Under the pieces are notes generated by a model, which ran no database searches, was not told where the DNA came from, and saw nothing but the letters and a program-made list of their open reading frames with translations. A stretch of DNA of 64,000 nucleotides from positions 1 through 64,000 of the forward strand of contig ONIH01000016.1 in assembly GCA_900317825.1 (NCBI GenBank), read 5' to 3'. Made by a program: the position numbers and the translations under genes. Within the stretch, counting starts at the first letter, position 1. Each line of letters opens with the position of its first letter. Positions 53,798 through 63,867 of the stretch are shown here, piece by piece. This stretch comes from an uncultured Lachnospiraceae bacterium (GTDB taxonomy: Bacteria > Bacillota > Clostridia > Lachnospirales > Lachnospiraceae).

Positions 53798-55381
53798 ATG
53801 AGCATTCGGATAGATCAGATAAAAATCAGACCAGAAAATGACAGCCGCGAGGCGCTTCTGTCGGAGGCGGCCAGGCGGCTTCATATAAGTGAAAAAGACA
53901 TTACGGATCTTTCTGTAGTAAAGAAGTCGATAGACGCGAGAAAGAAGCCGGATGTCTTTTTATTGTATCAGCTCGCGGTAAGTGTCCGCGTGAATGAACA
54001 GAAGCTCTTAAAGAATCACCATATAAAAAATATTTCTATATACCAGAAGAAGACATACAAACTGAAGACGGGTCTTTCTTTAAATGGCAGAAAGCGTCCA
54101 GTCATAGTGGGGCTGGGACCTGCTGGACTTTTTGCGGGACTTGTGCTGGCAGAAGCTGGACTTGAACCGCTGATCATAGAGCGCGGAAAACCGGCGGCCG
54201 AGAGAAGAGAGGATGTCGAGCATTTTTTCAGGACAGGTGTCCTGAAACCGGATTCGAATGTGCAGTTCGGAGAGGGTGGTGCAGGGACATTTTCGGACGG
54301 GAAGCTAAACACCGGGGTCCATGATAAAAATGGCCGGAACCATTTTGTCCTGGAGACCTTTGTAAAGTACGGAGCACCGTCTGAAATCCTCTTTGAGGCG
54401 AAGCCGCATATCGGAACTGACCGTCTGATAGAAGTCGTGTCGGAGATCAGAAAAGCCATCATAGAAAAAGGCGGAGAAGTCAGGTTTAATACGAAAATGA
54501 CAGAACTGTGCGTCGCAGGCGGACAGATAACCGGTGTAAAAACTGATAAAGAAACCATAGATACTGACACGGTGATTCTCGCCATCGGACATTCAGCCAG
54601 AGATACATTCAGGACTCTTTACGAAGAAAAGATACCTATGACATCGAAGCAGTTTGCCATGGGATTTCGTATCGAGCATCCGCAGAGTTTTATTAATGAG
54701 TCGCAGTATGGCAAAAAGGCTGCTTCCTACCTTCCAGCAGCTCCATATAAGCTGGCATATTCAAAAGGAGAGCGCGGAGTCTACTCTTTCTGCATGTGTC
54801 CGGGAGGATATGTCGTAAACGCATCATCAGAACCGGGACACCTTGCAGTAAACGGCATGAGTAATTACGGCCGTGACTCAGCGAATGCCAATTCAGCCAT
54901 CGTAGTGGCAGTCGGAGCAGGTGAGTATGACCTGAATGATCCGCTTGGAGCCATCGAATACCAGCGCTCTATCGAGAAAAAGGCATACGATCTCTGCAAC
55001 GGAAAAATCCCACAGCAGTTATACGGAGACTTTAAAGCAGATAAAGAGAGCTCTTCGTTCGGAGACTTTGAGTCGCTTACAAAGGGAGAGCACTCCTTTG
55101 CGAATCTGAGAGGGATATATTCACCGGAGATAGAGCAGGCGTTTCTGACAGGAATGGAAGAATTCGATAAAAGGATTCACGGCTTTACCAGATACGACGC
55201 CATTCTCAGCGGAGTGGAGAGCCGTACCTCGAGTCCTGTCAGGATCCCGCGTGATGAGACCTTTCAGTCCGTGGTACGCGGACTCTATCCATGTGGCGAG
55301 GGAGCCGGCTACGCAGGCGGTATCACCTCAGCTGCGATCGACGGTATAAAAGTTGCCGAAGCCGTGATAAATGAGTTATAA
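53798..55381 (+). CDS. FAD-dependent oxidoreductase-like protein (COG2509 type)
   Basis: A 527-residue soluble flavoprotein common in Clostridia, whose substrate is unknown. The first 75 residues form a small domain ahead of the flavin fold (LSVVKKSIDARKKPDVFLLYQLAV). The dinucleotide-binding loop is VIVGLGPAGLFAGLVLAEAG (about 102-121), followed by ERGKPAAERREDVEHFF, GEGGAGTFSDGKLNTG (about 157-172), and near the end YPCGEGAGYAGGITSAAIDGI. The last two are hallmarks of this group. Its message may start at the ATG. A promoter for mutL overlaps its last codons. Confidence 0.87.
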   Translation: MSIRIDQIKIRPENDSREALLSEAARRLHISEKDITDLSVVKKSIDARKKPDVFLLYQLAVSVRVNEQKLLKNHHIKNISIYQKKTYKLKTGLSLNGRKRPVIVGLGPAGLFAGLVLAEAGLEPLIIERGKPAAERREDVEHFFRTGVLKPDSNVQFGEGGAGTFSDGKLNTGVHDKNGRNHFVLETFVKYGAPSEILFEAKPHIGTDRLIEVVSEIRKAIIEKGGEVRFNTKMTELCVAGGQITGVKTDKETIDTDTVILAIGHSARDTFRTLYEEKIPMTSKQFAMGFRIEHPQSFINESQYGKKAASYLPAAPYKLAYSKGERGVYSFCMCPGGYVVNASSEPGHLAVNGMSNYGRDSANANSAIVVAVGAGEYDLNDPLGAIEYQRSIEKKAYDLCNGKIPQQLYGDFKADKESSSFGDFESLTKGEHSFANLRGIYSPEIEQAFLTGMEEFDKRIHGFTRYDAILSGVESRTSSPVRIPRDETFQSVVRGLYPCGEGAGYAGGITSAAIDGIKVAEAVINEL

Positions 55382-55382
55382 T
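55353..55382 (+). promoter_or_regulatory. Promoter of mutL
   Basis: TTGCCG (55353-55358), 18 bases and consensus TATAAT (55377-55382), inside the end of the FAD protein gene. The ATG of mutL is 10 bases past the -10 box, leaving a leader of only about 3 bases. Confidence 0.6.
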
Positions 55383-55392
55383 ATTTTTTCGT

Positions 55393-57297
55393 ATGAGAGA
55401 AATCAGAGAATTAGACCAGAGTGTCATAGATAAAATAGCAGCGGGAGAGGTAGTGGAAAGGCCGGCTTCGGTGATAAAGGAACTGACAGAGAATGCGATA
55501 GATGCCGGTGCCACAGCTATTTCTGTAGAGATAGAGGGTGGCGGCATAGATCTGATAAGGGTCACCGATAACGGCTCAGGCATTCCAGAAGACCAGATAG
55601 AGATAGCATTTTTGCGGCATGCGACAAGCAAGCTTAGGACGGAAGAAGAGCTTCATTCGATAGGCTCCCTCGGATTCAGAGGCGAAGCGCTCTCTTCGAT
55701 AGCCGCAGTTTCGAAGGTCGAGGTCTTTACGAAGACCGAGGATGAGATGGCAGGCTGTCATTACCGTATTGAAGGCGGCAAGGAGATAGAAAAAGAGTCG
55801 AAGGCTGCGCCGGACGGGACCACTTTTATCATCAGGTCACTTTTTTATAATACACCTGCCAGAAGAAAATTCCTGAAAAGCCCTACTACAGAGGGAAACT
55901 ACATAAGAGACCTGCTTGAAAAACTGGCGCTCTCGCATCCTGACATAGCGTTCAAATTCCGCGCGAATAAAGCGGATAAGTTCGTGACAGTAGGAGACGG
56001 GAAGCTCTTAGACGCCATTTACTGTGTCTATGGCCGCTCGATAGCAAATCATCTGCTTACCATAGATAAGGCAGAGGAGGGGATACATATCACCGGTTAC
56101 CTCGGAAAAAGTGAGTTGAACCGAGGAAACCGCACGATGGAGATCTTTTTCGTAAACCAGAGACTGGTGAAGAGCAGGATACTGTCCAAAGCGCTTGAAG
56201 CAGGCGGCGAGGGATTCGTGATGAAGCACCAGTACCCGTTTGCGATACTTTTCTTAGATTTTGATCCGACGCTTGTCGATGTGAATGTCCATCCATCGAA
56301 GCAGGAGGTCAGGTTCATGGATGAACCGCTCGTGTATAAGCTTGTGTCAGAGGCAGTCCACGAGGCCTATGCAGGAAAAGACGCGGAGCGAGACACTGAG
56401 GACTTAAGGGAAAATCCCCCGGCTCCGGAAACGGTGAAGGAAGCGCCGAAGGCGCCGGAGCCTTTTGAAAGAGAGCGACTCTCACAGATAAAAGACGCGA
56501 TAACGCATCAGATATCGAAGGATTCTCCATATGAGAAAAAGTATGAGAGAAGCAGTGTAGACAGATTTTTATCGGAGAGAAAAGCGACTCTTCCTGAGAG
56601 CACGCCGTATGATAAGCCGGCTGCATCTGAGGACGACAGTGTTTTTGACGCGCCGTTAAGAAAAGAGACTCTTGAAAAAAAATACGAGCAGACTTCATTT
56701 ATCTCAAAGGATTCTGCGATAAATCACAGGCTTATAGGACTGGCATTTGATACATACTGGATTTTTGAGTACAATGACGCGCTTTTCTTAGTCGATCAGC
56801 ATGCAGCCCATGAGAAGGTAAACTACGAGAGGCTTATGCGCCATCTTAAGGACCATCAGATGACTTCCGAGATGATCTCGCCTTCGATGATCATCACGCT
56901 GACAAAGACTGAAAAACAGACGGTGTTCGACCATATAGACGCGTTTGAGGATCTGGGATTCCGGATCTCCGATTTCGGGGAGACCGAGGTGGCACTCGAG
57001 GCCATACCGGGGAACCTCTTTGATATCGATGCGAAGGAGCTTTTTACGAATGTGCTCTCAGGCATAAATGACTGGGGCACGGAGAAGGTCCCGCAGATAG
57101 TCCGTGAAAAAATAGCCTCGATGTCGTGCAAGGCTGCAGTCAAGGGCAACCAGCCGATTTCTGCCACAGAGATGGATCATCTCTTCACGGAAATGATGCA
57201 GGCCGACGAGCCATATCACTGCCCGCACGGCCGCCCAACAGTCGTGCGCATCACCAAGGCCGAACTCGACCGCCGATTTAAAAGGATAGTGAATTAA
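55393..57297 (+). CDS. mutL: DNA mismatch repair protein MutL
   Basis: GHKL ATPase that links mismatch recognition by MutS to strand incision. N-terminal motifs are ELTENAIDAGA (about 30-40), DNGSGIP and GFRGEALSSI. After a variable charged linker (about 330-440) the C-terminal domain shows the endonuclease metal motif D468-QHAAHE-474, then KAAVKGNQPIS and CPHGRP (610-615). So this is the nicking type found in bacteria without MutH. The 634-residue length is normal. The stop directly abuts the mutS start. Confidence 0.96.
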   Translation: MREIRELDQSVIDKIAAGEVVERPASVIKELTENAIDAGATAISVEIEGGGIDLIRVTDNGSGIPEDQIEIAFLRHATSKLRTEEELHSIGSLGFRGEALSSIAAVSKVEVFTKTEDEMAGCHYRIEGGKEIEKESKAAPDGTTFIIRSLFYNTPARRKFLKSPTTEGNYIRDLLEKLALSHPDIAFKFRANKADKFVTVGDGKLLDAIYCVYGRSIANHLLTIDKAEEGIHITGYLGKSELNRGNRTMEIFFVNQRLVKSRILSKALEAGGEGFVMKHQYPFAILFLDFDPTLVDVNVHPSKQEVRFMDEPLVYKLVSEAVHEAYAGKDAERDTEDLRENPPAPETVKEAPKAPEPFERERLSQIKDAITHQISKDSPYEKKYERSSVDRFLSERKATLPESTPYDKPAASEDDSVFDAPLRKETLEKKYEQTSFISKDSAINHRLIGLAFDTYWIFEYNDALFLVDQHAAHEKVNYERLMRHLKDHQMTSEMISPSMIITLTKTEKQTVFDHIDAFEDLGFRISDFGETEVALEAIPGNLFDIDAKELFTNVLSGINDWGTEKVPQIVREKIASMSCKAAVKGNQPISATEMDHLFTEMMQADEPYHCPHGRPTVVRITKAELDRRFKRIVN

Positions 57298-59946
57298 ATG
57301 TCAGAATTATCACCTATGATGCAGGAGTACCTGGCTACAAAGGAAAAGTACAAGGACTGCATTTTATTTTATAGGTTAGGCGACTTCTACGAGATGTTCT
57401 TCGATGACGCGAAGCTGGCCTCAAAGGAACTCGACCTGACGCTGACAGGTAAAAACTGCGGACTCGAGGAGCGGGCGCCGATGTGCGGCATTCCGTTTCA
57501 CGCAGTCGACACCTACCTGTCAAGACTCGTAAAGAACGGCCATAAGGTAGCTATCTGCGAGCAGCTCGAAGACCCAAAGCAGGCAAAAGGCCTGGTAAAA
57601 CGCGGTGTCATCAGGATAGTTACACCGGGAACAGACCTCTCAGGTTCTGAGACCGACGGCTCGAATAACTACATCGCATGCATTTACTATAAGGATAAAA
57701 AGACGATAGGTCTTGCCTTTGCAGATGTCTCGACTGGTGATTTTTATACGACAGAGACAGACAGCATGTCGAAGGTGGCAGACGAAGTATCAAAGTATGA
57801 CCCGTCTGAGTTTATCTATAACTCAGTATTTACGAAAGAGCAGCCTGACTTCATAAAAGAGCAGACCGATAAGAAAAAAATGTGTTCCGAGGCCGACAGG
57901 TCTTATTTTTTAGCGGATAATGCAGCAGACGTACTAAAGAGGCATTTCAAGGTCTATTCTACATCAGCCCTGGGGCTTGACGGCTATCCGTCAGCTCTTA
58001 TCGCAAGCGGAGCACTGACATCGTATCTTCTCGATACGCAGATGAACGACCTGTCCCATATGAACGAGATCCACCCGTATTCTATAGGAAGGTACTTAGT
58101 TATCGACCATTCGACCTACAGGAATCTCGAGCTTATCGAGACGATGCGAGAGAAGGAGAAGCGCGGATCACTTTTCTGGGTCCTCGACCGCACAAAGACG
58201 GCGATGGGCCAGAGGAAACTAAAAAATATGATCGAGCATCCCCTGCTAGACGTATCAGAGATAGACGAAAGGCTCGATGCCATAGATGAGCTGAACCAGT
58301 CGATGGTAGATCGTGAGGAGATAAGGGAATATCTGTCAGGAGTCTATGACCTCTTAAGGCTTCTGATGCGCTTTTCCTACAGGAGCGCGAACCCGAGGGA
58401 CCTCCTGGCGTTTAAGGATTCTATAACTCCATTGGGTCCTATAAAAAATATCCTCTCAGGTTTTTCATCTGAGCTGTTGAAGGACTTAGCGGACAAGATC
58501 GACCCTATGGACGACCTTAGAGAACTTCTGGAAGCGGCTATAGATGAAGATGCGCCGGCTTCGGTTCACGATGCCGGTATCTTAAAAGAAGGCTTTGACG
58601 AGGAAGCTGATAAGCTCAGGAAGGCAAAGACTGATGGAAAACAGTGGCTTTCTGATCTGGAAGCCAAGGAGCGTGAGCGCACCGGGATATCGAAGCTCAA
58701 GGTCAAGTACAACAAAGTCTTCGGCTATTTTATCGAGGTCAGCAACTCGTTTAAGGACAAGGTTCCGGACGATTACATCAGAAAGCAGACATTGGTAAAC
58801 GGTGAGAGATACTACACACCGGAGCTTAAGGACTTAGAGAATACTATACTCGGAGCGCAGGACAAGCTGGTCTCATTAGAGCATCAGATATTTGACGAGA
58901 TCCTCGAGAAGCTCAACGATGCAGCTGTCCGTATACAGCGGACAGCCGAGGCAGTCAGCGTCCTGGATGTCTTAGCAGGAGTTTCCGATGTCTCACAGAA
59001 GAACCACTATGTCAGACCTCATATAAACCAGAATGGCGTCATAGACATAAAGGGCGGACGTCACCCTGTCGTTGAAAAAATGATACCGGACGGATCATTT
59101 ATCGCAAATGATACCTACTTAGATGATGAGGATTTCAGAACGGCGATAATCACCGGACCGAACATGGCGGGAAAGTCTACCTATATGCGACAGACTGCGC
59201 TTATCGTTCTGATGGCGCAGTGCGGATTTTTCGTGCCGGCAGACAGTGCGGATATCGGGATCTGTGACAGGATTTTTACCAGGGTAGGAGCCAGCGATGA
59301 CTTAGCGAGCGGCCAGTCTACTTTTATGGTGGAGATGAACGAAGTCGCGAATATCCTTAAAAACGCTACGTCGAAGAGCCTTGTGATCCTTGACGAGATA
59401 GGCAGGGGAACGAGCACCTTCGACGGACTCTCGATCGCCCAGGCTGTAGTCGAGTATGTCTCAGATAAGGCAAAGATCGGAGCAAAGACTCTCTTTGCGA
59501 CGCATTACCATGAACTGACTTCGCTTGAAGGAAAGCTGCCAGGTGTTCACAACTACTGTGTCGCGGTAAAAGAGGAAGGCAAAGATGTGACTTTCCTTAG
59601 AAAAATAGTTCCGGGCGAAGCTGACAGAAGCTACGGTATCGAGGTTGCAAAGCTTGCCGGAGTGCCGTCTCCGGTACTCAGGCGCGCCAGAAAAATATCC
59701 GAAAAGCTCGAACGCGAGGAGTTCGAGAACAAGTCGCGGAGCGGAAAGAAAGCAGACGATGATATCGAAGGACAGATATCATTTTCGGATATTTTTGCGG
59801 AGCCTGAAGAGACAGCTGACGAGCAGGCTGATGAAAAGAATGCCTTTATCTCAGAGATAAAGGACATAGATGTAAATATGATGACGCCTCTCGAGGCGAT
59901 GAATACACTTTCTGAATTGAGGAAAAAAGCAGATGGATTTAAGTGA
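57298..59946 (+). CDS. mutS: DNA mismatch repair protein MutS
   Basis: ATPase that binds mismatches and recruits MutL. The mismatch-binding domain carries the Phe-x-Glu element within YRLGDFYEMFFDDA (about 25-38). Lever and clamp domains follow. The ATPase has Walker A GPNMAGKST (620-628) and Walker B LDEIGRGTSTFDG (about 698-710), then ATHYHEL. The C-terminus ends in an acidic linker and a short helix tail. At 882 residues it is standard. The order mutL-mutS is reversed compared with the usual mutS-mutL of Bacillus. Confidence 0.97.
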   Translation: MSELSPMMQEYLATKEKYKDCILFYRLGDFYEMFFDDAKLASKELDLTLTGKNCGLEERAPMCGIPFHAVDTYLSRLVKNGHKVAICEQLEDPKQAKGLVKRGVIRIVTPGTDLSGSETDGSNNYIACIYYKDKKTIGLAFADVSTGDFYTTETDSMSKVADEVSKYDPSEFIYNSVFTKEQPDFIKEQTDKKKMCSEADRSYFLADNAADVLKRHFKVYSTSALGLDGYPSALIASGALTSYLLDTQMNDLSHMNEIHPYSIGRYLVIDHSTYRNLELIETMREKEKRGSLFWVLDRTKTAMGQRKLKNMIEHPLLDVSEIDERLDAIDELNQSMVDREEIREYLSGVYDLLRLLMRFSYRSANPRDLLAFKDSITPLGPIKNILSGFSSELLKDLADKIDPMDDLRELLEAAIDEDAPASVHDAGILKEGFDEEADKLRKAKTDGKQWLSDLEAKERERTGISKLKVKYNKVFGYFIEVSNSFKDKVPDDYIRKQTLVNGERYYTPELKDLENTILGAQDKLVSLEHQIFDEILEKLNDAAVRIQRTAEAVSVLDVLAGVSDVSQKNHYVRPHINQNGVIDIKGGRHPVVEKMIPDGSFIANDTYLDDEDFRTAIITGPNMAGKSTYMRQTALIVLMAQCGFFVPADSADIGICDRIFTRVGASDDLASGQSTFMVEMNEVANILKNATSKSLVILDEIGRGTSTFDGLSIAQAVVEYVSDKAKIGAKTLFATHYHELTSLEGKLPGVHNYCVAVKEEGKDVTFLRKIVPGEADRSYGIEVAKLAGVPSPVLRRARKISEKLEREEFENKSRSGKKADDDIEGQISFSDIFAEPEETADEQADEKNAFISEIKDIDVNMMTPLEAMNTLSELRKKADGFK

Positions 59947-61216
59947 TCTTTATAAAGAAGCGGGGATAGACAGGGAAGTCTATGAGTATGGAGAAAAAGC
60001 GGAGTCGCGCCTTAAGGACCGCTTTGATAGAATAGATAAACTCGCTGAGTTAAATCAGATAAAAGTCATCCAGGCTATGAGAAAAGAGCGCGTCTCCTAT
60101 GACTGTCTTAACGGAACGACAGGCTACGGTTACGGAGATGTCGGAAGAGATACTCTGGAAAAGGTCTATGCCGACGTTTTCCACGGTGAGGATGCACTGG
60201 TGCGCCCGCAGATCACCTGTGGTACACATGCCATTGCTCTGGCACTTTTTTCAAATCTGAGACCTGGCGATACGTTCGTATCCATAGCCGGGAAGCCTTA
60301 TGATACTTTAGACGATGTGATCGGCTTAAATCCGTGCAAAGGCTCACTGGCTGAGTACGGAGTGAAGTACAGACAGGCAGACTTAAAGCCTGACAGCTCC
60401 TTTGACTTTGACGCGATCAGGTCGGCGATCGACGATACGACAAAGGTCGTCGAGATCCAGAGGTCAAAGGGATACGCTACGAGAAAGTCTTTTTCTGTCG
60501 ATGAGATAGGAGAAGCCATTCACTTCGTAAAGAGCATAAAACCGGATGCACTTGTATTCGTGGATAACTGCTACGGCGAGTTTGTCGAGGACAAGGAGCC
60601 GCTCGAGGTCGGAGCCGATTTCATGGCGGGAAGCCTTATAAAAAATCCGGGTGGCGGACTGGCGCCTATAGGCGGATACATCGTAGGAAAAGAGGAGTGC
60701 ATCGAAAATGCGGCAAACCGTCTGACTTCACCGGGACTTGGAAGAGAAGTCGGCGCTTCACTTGAGGCGATGAGGAGCTTTTACCAGGGATTTTTCTTAG
60801 CGCCTACTGTAACGGCAGCAGCGGAAAAGGGAGCTATATTCGCAGCAGAGGTCTTTGAAGGACTGGGATACGAATGTGTTCCGAAGGCAGCCGAAGACAG
60901 GCACGACATAATCCAGGCTGTCGAGCTCAGGACGCCGGAGGCTCTCTGCGCATTCTGTGAAGGCATTCAGGCGGCTTCACCTATTGACAGCTATGTAAAG
61001 CCAGAACCGTGGGATATGCCAGGATACTCTGATCAGGTCATCATGGCAGCAGGCACTTTTGTGAGCGGAGCATCGATAGAGCTGTCGGCTGACGGACCGC
61101 TGCGTAAACCTTATGCCGCTTATTTCCAGGGCGGACTCACCTATCTGCACGCGAAGTTTGGCATTCTGATGGCGTTGCAGCACATGGTAAATGCCGGAGA
61201 AATTTCGTTGAAATAA
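59933..61216 (+). CDS. PLP-dependent protein of the methionine gamma-lyase/aluminium-resistance family
   Basis: A 427-residue fold-type I PLP protein. The Schiff-base lysine is most likely in AGSLIKNPGGGLAPIGGYIVG (about 225-245), and VFVDNCYGEFVED carries the Asp that contacts the cofactor's pyridine nitrogen. TCGTHAIALALFSNLRPGD is the cofactor phosphate region. Databases name the family after an old aluminium-resistance clone; the true reaction is unclear. The ATG overlaps the end of mutS by 14 bases, so it is co-translated with mismatch repair genes, but a functional link is not shown. Confidence 0.9.
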   Translation: MDLSDLYKEAGIDREVYEYGEKAESRLKDRFDRIDKLAELNQIKVIQAMRKERVSYDCLNGTTGYGYGDVGRDTLEKVYADVFHGEDALVRPQITCGTHAIALALFSNLRPGDTFVSIAGKPYDTLDDVIGLNPCKGSLAEYGVKYRQADLKPDSSFDFDAIRSAIDDTTKVVEIQRSKGYATRKSFSVDEIGEAIHFVKSIKPDALVFVDNCYGEFVEDKEPLEVGADFMAGSLIKNPGGGLAPIGGYIVGKEECIENAANRLTSPGLGREVGASLEAMRSFYQGFFLAPTVTAAAEKGAIFAAEVFEGLGYECVPKAAEDRHDIIQAVELRTPEALCAFCEGIQAASPIDSYVKPEPWDMPGYSDQVIMAAGTFVSGASIELSADGPLRKPYAAYFQGGLTYLHAKFGILMALQHMVNAGEISLK

Positions 61217-61236
61217 CTATCTGATTGTGGTATTCT
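61208..61236 (+). promoter_or_regulatory. Promoter of radC-mreBCD
   Basis: TTGAAA (61208-61213), 17 bases and TATTCT (61231-61236), starting inside the stop region of the PLP gene. The leader to ATG 61286 is about 43 bases. Confidence 0.65.
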
Positions 61237-61285
61237 TTTAGTGTATGCGTTTGTGTCTGGTAAGAGGAGAGAAACGGAGACACAG

Positions 61286-61963
61286 ATGAAAGAAACGCAT
61301 TGGACTACAGATGTCGATCCGCAGACAAAGGCGGCGACCTACGGTATAAGCTCGCTGACTGACGCAGAGCTTTTGGCACTTGTCATAAGAAACGGCACGA
61401 AGGAGAAAAACGCTCTTGACCTGGCTGCAGAAGTGCTGGCAGGAAAAGAGGGCTTCTATTCGTTGATGGAATCGGATAGGGAAGACTTTTTGTCGATAGA
61501 AGGCATAGGCCAGGCAAAAGCCTACCTGCTTTTAGCTGTTCAGCAGATAGCGAAGCGGGCTTTTTCGCAGCATAGGATGTTCTCACTTCCTATAGAAAGC
61601 TCAAAGGAAGCTGCGGATTATGTGATGCAGGACCTGAGGTACGCGAAGCAGGAGTATGTCATGATGCTGATGCTTGACACCAGGCTCCGGGTCATGGCAA
61701 AGGAAGTGCTTTTCATAGGTTCGCTCGATCAGTCTATGTATTCGCCGAGAGAGCTTTTTACCTCAGCGCTAAAGCACAGGGCTGCGCAGGTGATACTTTT
61801 TCACAATCATCCGAGCGGAGACCCTTCACCGAGCCAGATGGACATCGAAGTCACGAAGAAGACCCAGGAAGCCGGAAGACTTTTGGATATTCCGCTTTCA
61901 GACCATATAATCATCGGGGACTATAAGTACTACAGCTTCAGGGAACACGGAATGCTCGTCTGA
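61286..61963 (+). CDS. radC: RadC/YeeS-like JAB-domain protein
   Basis: A 225-residue protein with an N-terminal helix-hairpin-helix part (LLALVIRNGTKEKNALDLAAEVL, then FLSIEGIGQAKAYLLLAV) and a C-terminal JAB/MPN metalloprotein domain. The metal motif LFHNHPSGDPSPSQMD supplies the two histidines and the Asp of the JAMM site. The cellular role remains unclear despite the old name for DNA repair. I chose ATG 61286, with GGAG 7 bases upstream, over a GTG at 61241. It precedes mreB, the arrangement found in Bacillus and many other Firmicutes. Confidence 0.92.
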   Translation: MKETHWTTDVDPQTKAATYGISSLTDAELLALVIRNGTKEKNALDLAAEVLAGKEGFYSLMESDREDFLSIEGIGQAKAYLLLAVQQIAKRAFSQHRMFSLPIESSKEAADYVMQDLRYAKQEYVMMLMLDTRLRVMAKEVLFIGSLDQSMYSPRELFTSALKHRAAQVILFHNHPSGDPSPSQMDIEVTKKTQEAGRLLDIPLSDHIIIGDYKYYSFREHGMLV

Positions 61964-61983
61964 GGCCAGTTCAGGAGGAAAAA

Positions 61984-63009
61984 ATGACCAACGGTTACGG
62001 AATCGACATGGGCACGGGAAATCTGAAGATATACAGCCGTGCATCAGATACGGTAACTCTTCAGAAAAATACGATAGCCATAGTAGACGGAAACCAGATG
62101 TATGCCTACGGAGATGAGGCCTATTCGATGTTTGAGAAAGCACCGGAGACTATTGAGGTATCATTTCCTATAGTGGGCGGAGTCATAGCAGACTTCGATA
62201 ATATGCAGACAATGCTCCTTGAAGTCCTGGCGAAGAATGTAGACGCGAAGCTCAAGGGCTCAGACATAGTCATAGCAGTTCCGACGGATATCACAGAAGT
62301 AGAGAAGAAGGCCTTCTATGATATGTTCGCAAAGACCAGGATAAAGGCGAGAAGCATAAGACTCTGTGAGAAGCCTTTAGCAGACGCTTTGGGACTCGGA
62401 CTTGATATCACTGAGCCTACAGGTGTCATGGTGGTAGACATGGGAGCTGACACTACTGAGATCTCAGTTATCTCTCTCGGCGGACTCGTCCTCTCAGAGC
62501 TTCTCCCATATGGCGGGAATAAGCTCGACGACGCTATCGTGACCTACATGAAGCGCAGATATAATCTCGTGATCGGAAAAAAGACCGCGAAGTCACTAAA
62601 GGAAAAAATAGGCCGTGCCATCGAAGCTGAAGAGGGCGCAGAGCCGGAGACTATCACTATAGTAGGACGCGACGTAGTGAGCGGCCTCCCGATAGAAATG
62701 GACATCTCTGATGAGATCATCTACCAGAGCATCAAGGACGACTTAGCGAATATAGGCCAGTCCATCAGGATGATTCTCGAGAAAGTTCCACCGGAACTCG
62801 CGAAGGATATAGTCCATTCCGGAATCTATGTGACCGGCGGTTCATCGAAGATCAGCGGAGTCGGAGAACTCTTCAGGTCGATGACCAATATCGAGATGAT
62901 AGTAGCTGATGACGGTACACAGACGGTAGCTTTAGGTCTTGGAAAAGTACTCTCGGAGGACAGATTTGACAGATTCGGTTACACGATGAAGTCGAGGATA
63001 TTCAGCTAA
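61984..63009 (+). CDS. mreB: Rod-shape actin homologue MreB
   Basis: Actin-fold ATPase that guides lateral wall synthesis. The 341-residue protein has phosphate loop 1 GIDMGTGNLKIY (5-16), phosphate loop 2 VVDMGADTTEISVISLGG (about 154-171), the connect region IGRAIEAEEG, and the adenosine motif GIYVTGGSSKISGV (about 279-292). An AGGAGG site lies before the ATG. It follows radC by 20 bases and precedes mreC by 3, so one transcript is likely. Confidence 0.95.
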   Translation: MTNGYGIDMGTGNLKIYSRASDTVTLQKNTIAIVDGNQMYAYGDEAYSMFEKAPETIEVSFPIVGGVIADFDNMQTMLLEVLAKNVDAKLKGSDIVIAVPTDITEVEKKAFYDMFAKTRIKARSIRLCEKPLADALGLGLDITEPTGVMVVDMGADTTEISVISLGGLVLSELLPYGGNKLDDAIVTYMKRRYNLVIGKKTAKSLKEKIGRAIEAEEGAEPETITIVGRDVVSGLPIEMDISDEIIYQSIKDDLANIGQSIRMILEKVPPELAKDIVHSGIYVTGGSSKISGVGELFRSMTNIEMIVADDGTQTVALGLGKVLSEDRFDRFGYTMKSRIFS

Positions 63010-63012
63010 GAC

Positions 63013-63867
63013 ATGGATAAAAAAAACAGGATAAATATACCAGGATATGCGGTGCTTCTATTCCTTGGGCTGCTGTGCATAGTCATTCTGTTTTACAGTT
63101 TTGCGACAGGTTTTTCGGGAGGACCGCTTTCTACTATAGCGGACTATGTGTTCGCGCCGATGCAGGAGGGCCTTTCGAATGCCGGAGGCGCTATCTCACA
63201 CGGGATCGACGAGCACAGAGAAAAGGAGAAGCTCTTAGCCGAGAATGAAAGGCTTACCGCGAGGGTAAATGAACTCGAGTCGAGACTTACGAATACCCAG
63301 CTGAAGGAAAACGAGCTCACGAGACTCGAAGAGCTTCTTAAACTCAGCAAGGACTATGACCAGTATGATACGACAGGAGCGCGTATCATAGCGAAGGGAA
63401 CGAGTAACTGGTTCTCTACTTTTACTATAAATAAAGGCAGTGCCGACGGCATCAAAAAGGACATGAATGTCATAGCCGGGAACGGACTTGTCGGCTGTGT
63501 GACATCTGTCGGAAAACACTACGCGAATGTCCGTTCGATAATAGACGATGATTCAAATGTATCGGCTTCGGTATCTACGACAGAAGACGATATGATAATA
63601 ACCGGCGGGATAGAACAGGTCCAGAAGAACGGACTCATATCTTTTTCGGGACTAAGGGATTCAAAGGATAAGGTAAAAGAAGGCGACGCTGTCGTCACGA
63701 GTAACATCTCGAGCAAGTACCTTCCTGGGATCCTGATCGGATATATCGCCGAGAAAAAAGACGACACGAATGCCCTGACGAGTTCAGGGACCATAACGCC
63801 GGTAGTTGATTTTTCGCATCTGTCTGAGGTACTTGTGATCACTCAGCTTAAAGAAACAGGAAAATAA
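63013..63867 (+). CDS. mreC: Rod-shape protein MreC
   Basis: Single-pass membrane protein that joins MreB filaments to wall enzymes outside the cell. A basic cytoplasmic start (MDKKNRINI) leads to one helix (about 12-32), a coiled coil (EKEKLLAENERLTARVNELESRL-type heptads, about 70-105) and the extracellular beta-barrel part with IIAKGTSNWFSTFTINKGSADGI, NGLVGCVTSVG and SSKYLPGILIGYI. The 284 residues match the family. It ends with TAATG, shared with mreD. Confidence 0.94.
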   Translation: MDKKNRINIPGYAVLLFLGLLCIVILFYSFATGFSGGPLSTIADYVFAPMQEGLSNAGGAISHGIDEHREKEKLLAENERLTARVNELESRLTNTQLKENELTRLEELLKLSKDYDQYDTTGARIIAKGTSNWFSTFTINKGSADGIKKDMNVIAGNGLVGCVTSVGKHYANVRSIIDDDSNVSASVSTTEDDMIITGGIEQVQKNGLISFSGLRDSKDKVKEGDAVVTSNISSKYLPGILIGYIAEKKDDTNALTSSGTITPVVDFSHLSEVLVITQLKETGK

